Below are positions 1 through 10,408 of a stretch of 64,000 bases of DNA, piece after piece. Position numbers and translations under genes: made by a program. The DNA comes from Leeuwenhoekiella nanhaiensis (GTDB lineage Bacteria > Bacteroidota > Bacteroidia > Flavobacteriales > Flavobacteriaceae). The stretch lies in assembly GCF_002744755.1 (NCBI RefSeq), contig NZ_KZ319287.1, positions 248,001-312,000 of the forward strand, written 5' to 3'. The notes under the pieces were generated by a model. It was not told where the DNA came from. It saw only the letters and a program-made list of their open reading frames with translations, and searched no databases. How positions within the stretch are numbered: the stretch's first letter is position 1; each line of letters opens with the position of its first letter.

Positions 1-2
1 GC

Positions 3-593
3 ACCACAGTAACACCCGGCGATTTTGAACTCAATTTGCTTTCGCTTTGCTCTCTGGTAATCAAGGCAGACGGGCAGGTGAGTCAGCGGGAGATGGACTA
101 TGTACGGCAGTATTTTGTGCAGGCTTACGGCAAGGAGCGCGCTAACGCGACCTTTAGAACCTTTAATGAGGTAGTTAAAAAGCGCGAAATCAATGCGCAG
201 CGTATTTGCGCTTATCTTTCTCAGCGCACGCGAAGAGAAGTGCGTCTGCAAATCGTGCATTTTCTATTTGGAATTGCTCAGGCAGACGGTACCGTTTCGG
301 CTTCAGAGGTTAATAAAATCTCTGAAATTGCAGGTTATTTAGGGCTTAGCCGCAATGAGTTTGAGGGCTTAAAAGCCATGTTCTTTAAAAACGCAGACAG
401 CGCGTACAAAATTCTGGAGATCGACAAGTCGGCCACAGACGCCGAAGTTAAAAAGGCCTACCGCGAGATGGCCAAGAAATACCATCCCGACAAGCTTCAA
501 CATATGGATGAAGCCTACCGCGCCGGTGCCGAAGAGAAATTCCGCAATGTGCAAAACGCGTATGAAACCATTCAGAAAGAGCGGGGGATGTAA
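3..593 (+). CDS. TerB-DnaJ co-chaperone (DjlA-like), 5' partial
   Basis: The reading frame is open to the window edge, so the true start lies upstream; the first available in-window start codon (TTG at 36) would cut into the TerB domain. The visible part begins with a TerB-type helical domain (two copies of a KADG/QADG-V-S-x-x-E pattern) and ends with a J domain: 'AYKILEIDKSATDAEVKKAY', then HPD in 'KYHPDKL'. J domains stimulate Hsp70 ATPase through HPD. The TerB plus C-terminal J layout matches the DjlA-like proteins of Bacteroidota, which normally carry an N-terminal membrane segment; that part is outside the window. The substrate is unknown. Confidence 0.85.
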   Translation, partial: TTVTPGDFELNLLSLCSLVIKADGQVSQREMDYVRQYFVQAYGKERANATFRTFNEVVKKREINAQRICAYLSQRTRREVRLQIVHFLFGIAQADGTVSASEVNKISEIAGYLGLSRNEFEGLKAMFFKNADSAYKILEIDKSATDAEVKKAYREMAKKYHPDKLQHMDEAYRAGAEEKFRNVQNAYETIQKERGM

Positions 594-811
594 GTGATTA
601 CTATCTTTTTAACGGATTCTGTTGCTCATCGATATTCAATCGTTTGCGCAGATGCTACTTTAAAATGCCTGATAATTAAGTGCTTACTTAAAACCATTTG
701 AATTACTTTTATCAGGAAAATTTATTTAGGGCATTATAGTTGAAGGCACTAAATAGTTAACCCCTACGTTAGTACCCTAAATTTAACCCTAACCAGAGCC
801 CCCTTTCTGTT

Positions 812-3800
812 ATGTCTCAAAGAATTTTACTTTGTAGCGCTTTCCTTTTCATTAGCTTTTTTACCAAAGCCCAAACCGTTACGGTTGATAGCCCCAGACC
901 CGCCGAAGATTTAGTCAATATCCTGTTTGATGATTCGTGTGCCGAGATTTCTAATGTTTCCATCTCTTCAACACAGGCAGCCGGTTATTTTAATAATAAT
1001 GGAGGTGCCTTTCCGCTTGCTGACGGTGTTGTTTTACGCACCGGTGTCGCCAGCCTGAGTGCCGGGCCATACACAGGTAATGATGCCGATCTCAGCAGCA
1101 GTCTCAATTCAAACGGTGATGCCTATCTTCAGGACCTCAATGCTGCATCCGGAAACACCGGAGCTATTTCAGAAACGAGTTTCCTGGAGTTTGACTTTGT
1201 GCCCCTCGCCAGTAATTTTAGTTTCAATTTTATTTTCGCCTCTAACGAGTATGGCGAATGGCAATGTTCTTCTCAGGATATTATGGCCATCGTCCTGACC
1301 GATCTGGGAAGCGGGCAGTCTCAAAATCTGGCTGTTACACCTGCAGGAGAGCCGGTTGCCGTGCGCAACATCAGGGATCAGCGCAATAATCCGGCATGTA
1401 ACGGGATTAACGATGATTTATTTGATTCGTACGAGGTAAGCAATCCGCGGTCAACTATCAATATGAGAGGTTACACAGAGGTGCTTAATGCTTCTTCAAG
1501 CCTCACTCCGGGCAATACCTATCGCATTCGTATATCAATTGCTGATGCCAATGATGCTGATTTTGACTCCGCTATTTTTTTACAGGGAGGCAGTTTTAAC
1601 ACCAGCGTAAACCTGGGACCCGATTTTACATTGTGCAGCGGGGACAGCGCCTCACTAACCACTAACCTGGATGCCTCGGTTTATGACCATCGCTGGCTGT
1701 ACAACGGTACAATTATTACAGGACAAACCGGCAATACGATCAGCGTTAACCAAAGTGGTACCTATACCGTTCGGGTTACAAACAATGGTTGTTTGATTAC
1801 CGATGAGGTGGTAGTTAATGAACTTTCGGTACGGGAACCCGAAGATCTGCAGGCCTGCTACAATGGGGGCCAGCCCGCATCTTTTGATTTAACCCGGAAT
1901 AATGCTTCACGGCTGGGTCTGTCTAACAATCAGTTTGAAGTGGTGTACTACGCTTCTCAGGCAGATCTGAATGCCGGGCAGGCTATTCCGCAAGGAGAAA
2001 TTACTAATTACCAAAGCTCGGGCAATCAAACCATCTTCATAAGACTGCGTAATGGAAACACCGGTAATTTTTGCGATGCGGTCTATGATTTCAGGCTTAG
2101 CGTTTTGCCTGAAATTCAAATCACCCAGCCTCAGCCATTAGAGCGTTGTGCTTCCGGTACCACAGATACTTCTTTTAACCTTACCCAAATCAACAACCGC
2201 ATTTTAAACGGACAAAACCCGGCAAATTTCGATATCACGTATTACGAGTCTGAGGCTGATGCTCAAAGTGCTAGTGCTGAGGTTGAGTCACCTTACATCC
2301 TGCCGGCAGGTACAAGCAGCCGTACACTCTGGGCTCGCGTGGCTTATGCTAGCGAAGGACGCTGCTTTGAGACGGTATCTTTCGATATCCTGATCAATAA
2401 TCCGCCACCGGTAGACAGTCTTTCGGATGTATTTACCTGTACTTCGTACGAACTGCCAACGCTTACCAATGGATCGTATTTTCTGGGAGCAAACGGTACC
2501 GGTCAGCGTTTAAATGCCGGTCAAATCATCACCGAAGACACCGAGATTTTCATTTACAACGGTCCTGATGCTAACGGCTGCAGCAGCCAGTCTGTTTTTA
2601 CCGTCAACATTGTATCAGATTACGACCTGGCAGAGCGCGAAGCCTGTGGTGCTTTTGAAATTCCGGTCACACGTGCCGGTGCCTATTACACGCAGCCCGG
2701 TGGTCCGGCGGGTGCAGGTACGCTTATTCCTGCAGGTACTGAGCTTACTACATCGCAAACTATTTATTTTTACTTTGAAGAAAACGGCAGCGTTTGTCGT
2801 GATGATGCTTTTGCCATAACTGTTTTTCCGTTACCTCCGGTAGACGAGCCCGAAGGTGTTATTACCTGTACTAATTATACGTTGCCACCGCTTACTAATG
2901 GCAACTATTATACTGAGCCAGACGGTGGAGGCACACAACTTAATGCGGGCCAGATCATACGCAATACCCAAACGGTGTACATCTTTAATGATGACGGTCG
3001 CTGTACAAATGAATACCTTTGGCGCATTTTTATCGTTCCGCGCTTTAATGACGTGACGCGCTGTGGTTCTTACCGCCTTCCTAATGTGGAGCAGGGTAGT
3101 TTTTATACCCAACCCAATGGTGCGGGCACAGCTATCAGTCCCGGTAGTGACATTACAACTTCCCAAAGGGTATATTATTTCGTAGAGACCAATTCGGGCA
3201 CCAACTGTACTTCTGATTACTCGTTTGAAGTGACTGTCATTGCGATACCCCCGGTAGACTCCTTAGATGACCAGTTGCTGTGTGAAGGCGATGTATATGA
3301 ATTGCCCGTGCTTGCCAACGGCGATTATTTTGATGAACCCAATCGCCAGGGAAACCAATACGCCCCGGGCACTGAGATCAGTGAAAGCATCATTTTGTAC
3401 ATCAACAATGAAATAAACGGATGCTCAGACGAAACCAGTTTTGAGATTGAAGTACGCCCTGCTTTACCTATTGACAATCTTACTTTTGTGTATTCGTGCG
3501 AGCCTTATGAGCTTCCTGATTTAATTGACGGAACCTATTTCACAGAGTCTCAGGGACAGGGCTCACGCATCGAACCCGGTACTGTCATTGATACCACGAC
3601 CACAATTTACATTTATAACGGTTACGATGATTTCCCAGAATGTTATTCGGAAAACGCTTTTGAAATTAATATTCTCGCAGTCACGGTACCGGTTTTTGAA
3701 GATGTTGCGGCTTGCGATAGTTATACACTTCCGCCGCTTGAAGAAGGGAATTATTTTACTGAAACTGGAGGCCAGGGGACTCAGCTTGCACCGGGTGATG

Positions 3801-4876
3801 TAATTACTCAAACACAGGAGCTTTTCATTTATGCCCGTAATGGTACGCGCTTCTTTTGTGAAGACGAAAGTAGCTTTACCGTCACCATATCCTCAACTCC
3901 GGTATTGACTCCTGAACCTGATGTGGAGCAGTGTGGCACCTATACCTTGCCCGATTTGCCTCAGGATCAGTTTGTCCAGGCGTATTATTTGGGGCCAAAT
4001 AAACAAAGCCCCATTGATCCGGCAGATTATGAACTGACCCCCGGCAGTTACACGATTTATAAATATGCTGAAGCTACAGATAACCCCAATTGTTTTGACG
4101 AAGATGTATTTGAGGTAACAGTTTATCCTTTACTTGATTTTACGTTGGAAGGCGGTACTGTTTGCCGCGATGCCGTTACCGGAGATGTAATCAGTACCAC
4201 ACTGCTGGAATCAGGCTTGAGTCCTGCGGAATTTTTAGTGAGCTGGTCTTTAAACGGTACGGTCGTGGCTCAGGGACCAGATTTTGTAGCTTCTGAGGCC
4301 GGTGTTTACACCGTTTCTACCGAAAAATTAAATCCTGAAGTCGGAGCCAATTGTAACTACAACCCTACTACGGTTGAGGTTTTTGAATCCGCAATACCGG
4401 TTCTCGATGCTGAAGTGAGTCAGCCTTTTGCAGAAACTTCGGTCATCGAAGTGAGCGTAACTCAGGGTTATGGGACTTATGAATATCAGCTGGATGACGG
4501 ATTTTTCCAGGAAAATCCGCGTTTTGAAAACGTGCAACCCGGCGTGCATACGGTGACCGTTCGTGGTGTAAACGGAACCTGCGGCGCGGCGGTCATCGAG
4601 GTGGTTGTGATTGATTTTCCAAAGTATTTTACGCCGAATAATGACGGTTTTCACGATACCTGGAACATCAGCTCCCTGCAGGATTATCCCGAAGCACAAA
4701 TTTTTATCTTCAACCGTTTTGGAAAACTGATTAAAAGCTTGCAGCCTAACGGTCCGGGCTGGGACGGCACCTACAACGGGCGCAACCTGCCTTCAGATGA
4801 CTACTGGTTTAATGTGGAATTTATGTATGAAGAACGGCCTATCGTTTTTAAATCCCATTTTACATTGAAGCGCTAG
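812..4876 (+). CDS. Large secreted repeat protein with T9SS type B sorting domain
   Basis: 1354 residues. An N-terminal signal peptide (ending near TKAQ) is followed by a choice-of-anchor-L-type domain (about 25-270; features such as 'FNFIFASNEYGEWQC' and 'FDSAIFLQGGSF'), an Ig/PKD-like segment (about 270-345), further beta-rich segments, and about eight repeats of roughly 75-80 residues (about 540-1110), each starting with Cys, then Y-x-LP, then NG-x-Y(F/Y). The last about 87 residues (from about 1268, 'FPKYFTPNNDGFHDTW' to FTLKR) form the gliding-motility-associated type B C-terminal domain recognised by the type IX secretion system. Expected to be exported and surface attached or released; adhesion is plausible but is inference. 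No PorP/SprF partner lies next to it. Confidence 0.9.
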   Translation: MSQRILLCSAFLFISFFTKAQTVTVDSPRPAEDLVNILFDDSCAEISNVSISSTQAAGYFNNNGGAFPLADGVVLRTGVASLSAGPYTGNDADLSSSLNSNGDAYLQDLNAASGNTGAISETSFLEFDFVPLASNFSFNFIFASNEYGEWQCSSQDIMAIVLTDLGSGQSQNLAVTPAGEPVAVRNIRDQRNNPACNGINDDLFDSYEVSNPRSTINMRGYTEVLNASSSLTPGNTYRIRISIADANDADFDSAIFLQGGSFNTSVNLGPDFTLCSGDSASLTTNLDASVYDHRWLYNGTIITGQTGNTISVNQSGTYTVRVTNNGCLITDEVVVNELSVREPEDLQACYNGGQPASFDLTRNNASRLGLSNNQFEVVYYASQADLNAGQAIPQGEITNYQSSGNQTIFIRLRNGNTGNFCDAVYDFRLSVLPEIQITQPQPLERCASGTTDTSFNLTQINNRILNGQNPANFDITYYESEADAQSASAEVESPYILPAGTSSRTLWARVAYASEGRCFETVSFDILINNPPPVDSLSDVFTCTSYELPTLTNGSYFLGANGTGQRLNAGQIITEDTEIFIYNGPDANGCSSQSVFTVNIVSDYDLAEREACGAFEIPVTRAGAYYTQPGGPAGAGTLIPAGTELTTSQTIYFYFEENGSVCRDDAFAITVFPLPPVDEPEGVITCTNYTLPPLTNGNYYTEPDGGGTQLNAGQIIRNTQTVYIFNDDGRCTNEYLWRIFIVPRFNDVTRCGSYRLPNVEQGSFYTQPNGAGTAISPGSDITTSQRVYYFVETNSGTNCTSDYSFEVTVIAIPPVDSLDDQLLCEGDVYELPVLANGDYFDEPNRQGNQYAPGTEISESIILYINNEINGCSDETSFEIEVRPALPIDNLTFVYSCEPYELPDLIDGTYFTESQGQGSRIEPGTVIDTTTTIYIYNGYDDFPECYSENAFEINILAVTVPVFEDVAACDSYTLPPLEEGNYFTETGGQGTQLAPGDVITQTQELFIYARNGTRFFCEDESSFTVTISSTPVLTPEPDVEQCGTYTLPDLPQDQFVQAYYLGPNKQSPIDPADYELTPGSYTIYKYAEATDNPNCFDEDVFEVTVYPLLDFTLEGGTVCRDAVTGDVISTTLLESGLSPAEFLVSWSLNGTVVAQGPDFVASEAGVYTVSTEKLNPEVGANCNYNPTTVEVFESAIPVLDAEVSQPFAETSVIEVSVTQGYGTYEYQLDDGFFQENPRFENVQPGVHTVTVRGVNGTCGAAVIEVVVIDFPKYFTPNNDGFHDTWNISSLQDYPEAQIFIFNRFGKLIKSLQPNGPGWDGTYNGRNLPSDDYWFNVEFMYEERPIVFKSHFTLKR

Positions 4877-4936
4877 CACTTCAAAGACCTGAAAACGGAA
4901 TGTTTATTGTGGTGCAAAACGGAAATACCTGTTCCT

Positions 4937-5491
4937 ATGAAACATTTCTACCCGTTAATTTTTGTTGTCCTTTGTACCGGTTGTATTCCTTATAAGTTTG
5001 CCCCAAAAATCAAGGGCGATCATATTGAGGTTGCACATAAATTTCATCGAAAACTCTCCCGGGAACATGCCTTTATTTTTGAAGACACTAAAGATGCCGG
5101 CGAGTTTTACGATTATCTGTATTACAAACTGCAGCCCGATCCCAATTTACATCCGGATGATTTTCCCTACAATCTGCCGGTCAATTTCAATGGTCAGCAG
5201 GCCTTCCTGACTTTTTATGAGGTAGAGCGCAGTACAAACACATTAAACCTTATTCCTCTGTTTATAGACGGCGCATTACAGGCTAATGATCGTGAAACAT
5301 TTTTAGAGGATCTCTACACAAGCCGCGTGGGGCGCTGGTACATTGTGATGATTTTGAGGGATGCGGAAGTAAACGATATGCTAAATCCACAACATCCTTT
5401 CCACGAGGAGGCAAAAGCTTATTTAAGCGCTCTGAAAAAGGAATATTTTGGGACCGGTCACTATCCGGGGTTGTTGATGGTTAAAAAATAA
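4937..5491 (+). CDS. Small lipoprotein of unknown function
   Basis: The ATG at 4937 is preferred over the upstream in-frame ATG at 4907 because it places a lipoprotein signal at the N-terminus: MKHFYPLIFVVLCTGC with lipobox LCTGC. The mature protein (about 168 residues) has no motif I recognise; it is polar, with several aromatic-rich beta-like stretches. It follows the T9SS cargo gene by 60 bp on the same strand, so co-transcription is possible. Probably anchored in a membrane by its N-terminal Cys. Confidence 0.7.
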   Translation: MKHFYPLIFVVLCTGCIPYKFAPKIKGDHIEVAHKFHRKLSREHAFIFEDTKDAGEFYDYLYYKLQPDPNLHPDDFPYNLPVNFNGQQAFLTFYEVERSTNTLNLIPLFIDGALQANDRETFLEDLYTSRVGRWYIVMILRDAEVNDMLNPQHPFHEEAKAYLSALKKEYFGTGHYPGLLMVKK

Positions 5492-5569
5492 ACGACTCGT
5501 ACTATTTAGTTCAATTCTAAAATACCCGAAACCCAAAGCATATACCGCAATCTTGACTAACTTTGAAGT

Positions 5570-5959
5570 ATGCAAAACTTAATTTCGGCAATCCTTTCTG
5601 TTCTTGTTTTGGCTCAGAGCTTTAGCGTGAGCCTTGCCGACTTTTTGCATATCCCCGACCTGGTGACGCATTACGAATACCATCAGGAGCATTTTGGCGA
5701 TGACCTGCTTAGTTTTATTGAGAAGCATTATGGCGAACTCAAAGAAGAACACCGGCAGGAGCACGAGGGGCACGACAAGCTTCCTTCGGGGCATCAGCAT
5801 TCCTGCGCCCACACCGCAGTGGTTTTTTTGAGTACCACACAACTTACACCAGAGCATAAAAGCATTCCTGCAGATCAGACCTCGGCTAATTACTTTTACC
5901 GGGATAATTACCACTTCGCAGCAGTTTCAGGCATCTTTCAGCCTCCCAAAAACGTGTAA
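5570..5959 (+). CDS. Small His-rich protein leading the metal efflux operon
   Basis: 129 residues with an N-terminal hydrophobic segment (1-23) and a His/Glu-rich middle (about 45-85; many HxxH pairs, e.g. 'HEGHDKLPSGHQHSCAH'). Short His-rich proteins of this kind stand just before CusA/CzcA-type genes in many Bacteroidota; the role may be periplasmic metal binding or sensing, but I know of no proven function. It lies 88 bp before the pump gene on the same strand, which supports one operon. Confidence 0.7.
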   Translation: MQNLISAILSVLVLAQSFSVSLADFLHIPDLVTHYEYHQEHFGDDLLSFIEKHYGELKEEHRQEHEGHDKLPSGHQHSCAHTAVVFLSTTQLTPEHKSIPADQTSANYFYRDNYHFAAVSGIFQPPKNV

Positions 5960-6047
5960 CACACTGGCGTTATTTTTTCGATTCAGGTATTGAAACCCTC
6001 TAAACAGAGTTTTAAAACCGGTGTTTTTCACGTTTTATAATACAACT

Positions 6048-9000
6048 ATGCTTTCTGCAATCATTCATTTCAGCATTAGGAATAAATTAATTGTCCTGCT
6101 GTTTACTTTTGCCCTAGTCGCATACGGCCTTTATTCCGTAACTCAAATATCGGTAGGCGCCGTGCCCGATGTCACAAACAATCAGGTGCAGGTCATTACG
6201 ACTTCGCAAAACCTGTCGACCGTAGATATGGAGCAATTCATAACCTATCCGGTTGAGCTTGAAATGGCCAATCTGCCCGGTGTCAAAGAGATTCGGTCGG
6301 TGTCAAAATTTGGACTTTCGGTAGTCACCGTGGTTTTTGAAGACGATATGGGTACCTATCTGCCGCGACAGCTTTTGGCCGAAAAAATCAAATCGGCCTC
6401 CGAGCAAATCCCCGCCAGTTTTGGAACTCCGCAAATGGGCCCCATAACAACCGGTCTGGGAGAGATTTATCAATACATACTCGATGTCAAACCGGGCTAT
6501 GAAGACAAATACTCGCCTACCGATTTGCGCAGCATTCAGGACTGGATTGTAAAGCGCCAGCTTTCGGGCATTCCCGGAGTGGTCGAGATCAATACCTGGG
6601 GCGGCTATCTCAAGCAGTACGAGGTCGCGCTAAACACTCAAAAACTGCACGCGATGAACATCACTGCTGCAGAAGTTTTTGCAGCGCTTGAAAACAACAA
6701 CAGCATTGCGGGCGGTGGCTATATTGAGAAAGAAAATCAGGCGTATTTTATACGCGGCGAAGGTCTGGCTTCCTCGCTTGAGGATATTGAGCAGATGGTG
6801 GTTAAAAGCGATAGCGGCATTCCCATTTACATCAGAGATGTGGCAACGGTGGGCTACGGTCACGCGACCCGTTTCGGCGCTATTACCGGTAATGGTGAGG
6901 GCGAAAAAGTACTGGGCCAGGTGATGATGCTCAAAGACGCTAACTCCAAGCAGGTGATAGATGCGGTTAAACAGAGGGTCGAAGAAATAAGCTCAACCCT
7001 GCCCGAAGGAGTTTACATCAATGCCTTTTTAGACCGAAGCGAACTCATCGCAAAAACCACCTTTACCATTACCGAAAATCTGGTTTTGGGATTTTTGATT
7101 GTGATTTTTGTAGTGGTTTTACTGCTGGGTAACTGGCGCAGTGGGCTGGTCGTGGCATCGGTTATTCCCCTGTGTCTGCTTTTTGCCATCTCGCTGATGC
7201 ATATTTTTGATGTGGATGCAAACCTGCTCAGCCTCGGGGCCATCGATTTTGGAATCATCATCGACGGTGCGGTAATTATAGTGGAGTTTGTCGCCTACAA
7301 AATGGCTCAAAAGCAGGAGAGCATTAAAAATCTGAATGCTTCAGAAACCCGTAAACTTAAAGATCAGATAACCGAAGAAGCAGCCTCAACGATGATGAAC
7401 TCGGCGGTTTTTGGCCAACTCATCATTCTCATTGTTTTTATTCCCATCCTGTCGCTGAGTGGAGTTGAAGGCAAAATGTTTATCCCGATGGCGCTGGTGT
7501 TCAGCTTTGCGGTAATTGGCGCGATGCTGCTTTGTTTTACCTATGTGCCGGTGGTTTCTTCCCTGTTTTTAAAGGCCGAAGTGTCCTCTGACAAAAACAT
7601 TTCGGTACGCCTGATGCGCTTTCTGAGACGGCATTACGAGCGTTTACTTGATCGTGCGCTAGACGCCCGAAGACTGGTGATCGGCCTTGCGGTAGGTCTT
7701 TTTGCCGTGGCCGTGTATCTGTTTACAACCATGGGTGGCGAGTTTGTTCCCCAGCTTGATGAAGGCGATTTCGTGATTCAGCCCATACTTAAAACCGGAA
7801 CTTCGCTTGAAGGAACCATTGCCCGTACCACACAGATCGAAAAAATCCTGCTTGATAGTTTCCCGGAAGTAAAACAGGTGGTAAGCCGCATTGGCGCGGC
7901 AGAAGTACCCACAGACCCCATGTCTATGGAGGACAGCGATGTGATCATTACGCTAAAAGACAAGAGCGAGTGGGTGTCTGCAGACTCTAAAGATGAGCTT
8001 GCTGCCCGTTTTAAGGAAGCCCTGAGCATCATTCCCGGGATGGATATTGAATTTACTCAGCCTATTGAAATGCGTTTTAACGAACTCATCACCGGCGTGC
8101 GGGCTGATATCGCTATTAAAGTCTTTGGCGAAGACCTCGATATTCTCAACACAAAAGGAAATGAGATCCGGGATTTGATTGAAAATGTGGAAGGAGCCGC
8201 AGATATTTCGGTCGAAAAAGTAACCGGTCTGCCCCAGATGAGTGTAAAATACAACCGGGCAAAAATAGCGCGCTACGGTTTGAATATTTCAGACTTAAAC
8301 GATCTGGTTAAAATGGGCTTTGCCGGGGAAGCTGTAGGCAACATTTTTGAAGGTGAAAAACGCTTTGACCTGGTCGTGAGACTCGAGCAAAACCAGCGCC
8401 GGGACATCGATAATCTTAGGAATCTTTATGTAGATACGCCTCTGGGCGACAAGGTGCGCCTTAGCGAACTCGCCGATATCAGTTATACCAAAGGCGCAGC
8501 CAAAATCTCCCGGGATGAAACCCAACGCCGCATTGTGGTAGGGGTCAACGTGCGGAACCGCGATCTCGAGTCGGTGGTGGAAGAGATTCAGCAAATTGTA
8601 TCGTCAAATGTGAAATTACCCGCGGGCTACAGCATTACTTACGGCGGCCAGTTTGAAAATCTGCAAAGTGCGACTTCCCGCTTACAGATTGCCGTGCCCG
8701 TCGCGCTTCTGCTCATTTTTATTATGCTGTATTTCGCGTTTAAATCGGTTAAGGAAGCCCTGCTTATTTTTAGCGCGATCCCGCTGGCAGCGGTGGGAGG
8801 GATCTTTTTACTCTGGCTGCGCGGGATGCCCTTTAGCATTTCGGCGGGAGTGGGCTTTATCGCTTTGTTTGGGATCGCTGTGCTCAACGGCATCGTGATG
8901 CTGGAGCATTTTAAAGAATTAAAGTCTAAAGGAATTACCGATATGCGCAAGCTTATCACACAGGGCGCTTCAGACCGGCTTCGGGCCGTCTTGCTTACCG

Positions 9001-10376
9001 CAACGGCAGCCGCATTGGGCTTTTTACCCATGGCGGTTTCTACTAATGCCGGTGCTGAAGTGCAACGGCCACTGGCTACGGTGGTTATCGGCGGTCTCAT
9101 TTCTGCAACCCTGCTTACGCTGGTGGTTTTGCCGGTTTTGGTTTCCTGGTTTGATAACGAATTGAAAAATAAGACTGCCATGAATGTGAAATCTAAAAGC
9201 GCCGGGCTGCTGCTCCTTTTTGTATTGATGGGCGGTCTTGTGCAGGCTCAGGAAGTTTCCGGCTTTGAGGAGGTGCGCGAACTCGCCTATAAAAACAATG
9301 CGGGTTTAAAAGCGGCAGGCCTGCGCAGCGACGAGGCTAATGCAGCCATTGGCAGCGCTTTTACTTTTGATAAAACACAAATTTATTACAGTTATAATGA
9401 GAATGATATAGCGTCAAACAACAGGCCTATTGACGTATTTGGCGTGAGTCAGACCTTTGCGTTTCCTACGGTGTATTTTGCGCAGGCCAAAGTAAACCGT
9501 GCCAATTACAATCTGGTTGCAACCCGTGCCGAACTCACAAAAATTGAGCTCGAACAGAACCTGGCGGAAGCCTATTACCGACTTCAGTTTGTGTCTGAAA
9601 AGCTTCGGTTGTACCAAAACTTGGACAGTATTTATCAAAATTTCGCTTACGCTGCCAAACGTCGTTTTGAGTTGGGTGAAAGCAATTACCTCGAGAAAAT
9701 TTCGGCGCAAGCCAAACAAAAAGAGATTGAAACCCGCCTGAAGCAAGTGCAGGAAGACCTCAAAGCGGCAAACCTGCAATTAAGCCGGCTCGTGCAGGCC
9801 GATACGCTCGTAGTAGCCGTACAGCCTTTGGAACGCCTGGTTCCTGACGGCAATCCAAACGCAGTGCTCACCGCAAATGCCCTTTACGATTCGCGTGTGG
9901 AGCTAGCTGAAGCCCAGCGTAAATTCAGCAGTCAGCAGTTGCTGCCCGATCTTACACTCAATTATTTTCAGGGTTCCAACGACGGACTCAACAAAAACCT
10001 GATTGGCTATCAGTTTGGGGTAAAAATTCCGCTGTTTTTTAGCGGTACCAGCAGCCAGATTAAAACCGCCAGGATTGCGGCGGAGGCCGCGGAGCAGGAA
10101 GCGCTCAATTATAAAATACGACTGCAAAGCCGGGAAAGCGAACTGCGCAGCGAGCTAAACAAATACGCCGAAAGTCTCGTGTATTACGATACCGAGGGTC
10201 TTGCGCTTGCGGGCGAACTCGAGAAAACCGCGATCTCCAGCTACAAAAACGGGGAGGTCAGCTTTTTTGAGTACATCCAGATCCTGCAGCAGGCTTACGA
10301 GATCAAACTCAGTTACCTCGAAAGCGTAAACAACTACAATCAGGCAGTTATTAAACTCAACTACTTGATTTTATAA
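6048..10376 (+). CDS. Heavy-metal RND efflux pump (CzcA/CusA family) fused to TolC-like channel
   Basis: 1442 residues from the ATG at 6048; a GTG at 6021 would add nine residues not typical of the family. Residues 1-1040 are an HME-type RND pump: N-terminal 'IIHFSIRNKLIVLLFTFAL', two large periplasmic loops, and in TM4 the proton-relay pattern D400-FGIII-D406-GAVIIV-E413. That D-D-E set is characteristic of divalent-cation pumps (Co/Zn/Cd/Ni) rather than Cu/Ag pumps. From Met1045 a second, complete signal-peptide-like sequence (about 22 residues, ending LVQAQ) opens a TolC-like outer-membrane factor (about 1070-1440) with coiled-coil helices. The fusion is known in Bacteroidota. It forms a tripartite exporter with the adaptor encoded next. 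Confidence 0.93.
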   Translation: MLSAIIHFSIRNKLIVLLFTFALVAYGLYSVTQISVGAVPDVTNNQVQVITTSQNLSTVDMEQFITYPVELEMANLPGVKEIRSVSKFGLSVVTVVFEDDMGTYLPRQLLAEKIKSASEQIPASFGTPQMGPITTGLGEIYQYILDVKPGYEDKYSPTDLRSIQDWIVKRQLSGIPGVVEINTWGGYLKQYEVALNTQKLHAMNITAAEVFAALENNNSIAGGGYIEKENQAYFIRGEGLASSLEDIEQMVVKSDSGIPIYIRDVATVGYGHATRFGAITGNGEGEKVLGQVMMLKDANSKQVIDAVKQRVEEISSTLPEGVYINAFLDRSELIAKTTFTITENLVLGFLIVIFVVVLLLGNWRSGLVVASVIPLCLLFAISLMHIFDVDANLLSLGAIDFGIIIDGAVIIVEFVAYKMAQKQESIKNLNASETRKLKDQITEEAASTMMNSAVFGQLIILIVFIPILSLSGVEGKMFIPMALVFSFAVIGAMLLCFTYVPVVSSLFLKAEVSSDKNISVRLMRFLRRHYERLLDRALDARRLVIGLAVGLFAVAVYLFTTMGGEFVPQLDEGDFVIQPILKTGTSLEGTIARTTQIEKILLDSFPEVKQVVSRIGAAEVPTDPMSMEDSDVIITLKDKSEWVSADSKDELAARFKEALSIIPGMDIEFTQPIEMRFNELITGVRADIAIKVFGEDLDILNTKGNEIRDLIENVEGAADISVEKVTGLPQMSVKYNRAKIARYGLNISDLNDLVKMGFAGEAVGNIFEGEKRFDLVVRLEQNQRRDIDNLRNLYVDTPLGDKVRLSELADISYTKGAAKISRDETQRRIVVGVNVRNRDLESVVEEIQQIVSSNVKLPAGYSITYGGQFENLQSATSRLQIAVPVALLLIFIMLYFAFKSVKEALLIFSAIPLAAVGGIFLLWLRGMPFSISAGVGFIALFGIAVLNGIVMLEHFKELKSKGITDMRKLITQGASDRLRAVLLTATAAALGFLPMAVSTNAGAEVQRPLATVVIGGLISATLLTLVVLPVLVSWFDNELKNKTAMNVKSKSAGLLLLFVLMGGLVQAQEVSGFEEVRELAYKNNAGLKAAGLRSDEANAAIGSAFTFDKTQIYYSYNENDIASNNRPIDVFGVSQTFAFPTVYFAQAKVNRANYNLVATRAELTKIELEQNLAEAYYRLQFVSEKLRLYQNLDSIYQNFAYAAKRRFELGESNYLEKISAQAKQKEIETRLKQVQEDLKAANLQLSRLVQADTLVVAVQPLERLVPDGNPNAVLTANALYDSRVELAEAQRKFSSQQLLPDLTLNYFQGSNDGLNKNLIGYQFGVKIPLFFSGTSSQIKTARIAAEAAEQEALNYKIRLQSRESELRSELNKYAESLVYYDTEGLALAGELEKTAISSYKNGEVSFFEYIQILQQAYEIKLSYLESVNNYNQAVIKLNYLIL

Positions 10377-10408
10377 ACTCAGACAACACACCATCTATAC
10401 ATAAGATT

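Noticed and set aside
8639-9181. 180-codon minus-strand frame inside the RND pump gene
   Set aside because: Shadow frame of a conserved gene, Ser/Thr/Lys-rich without family likeness.
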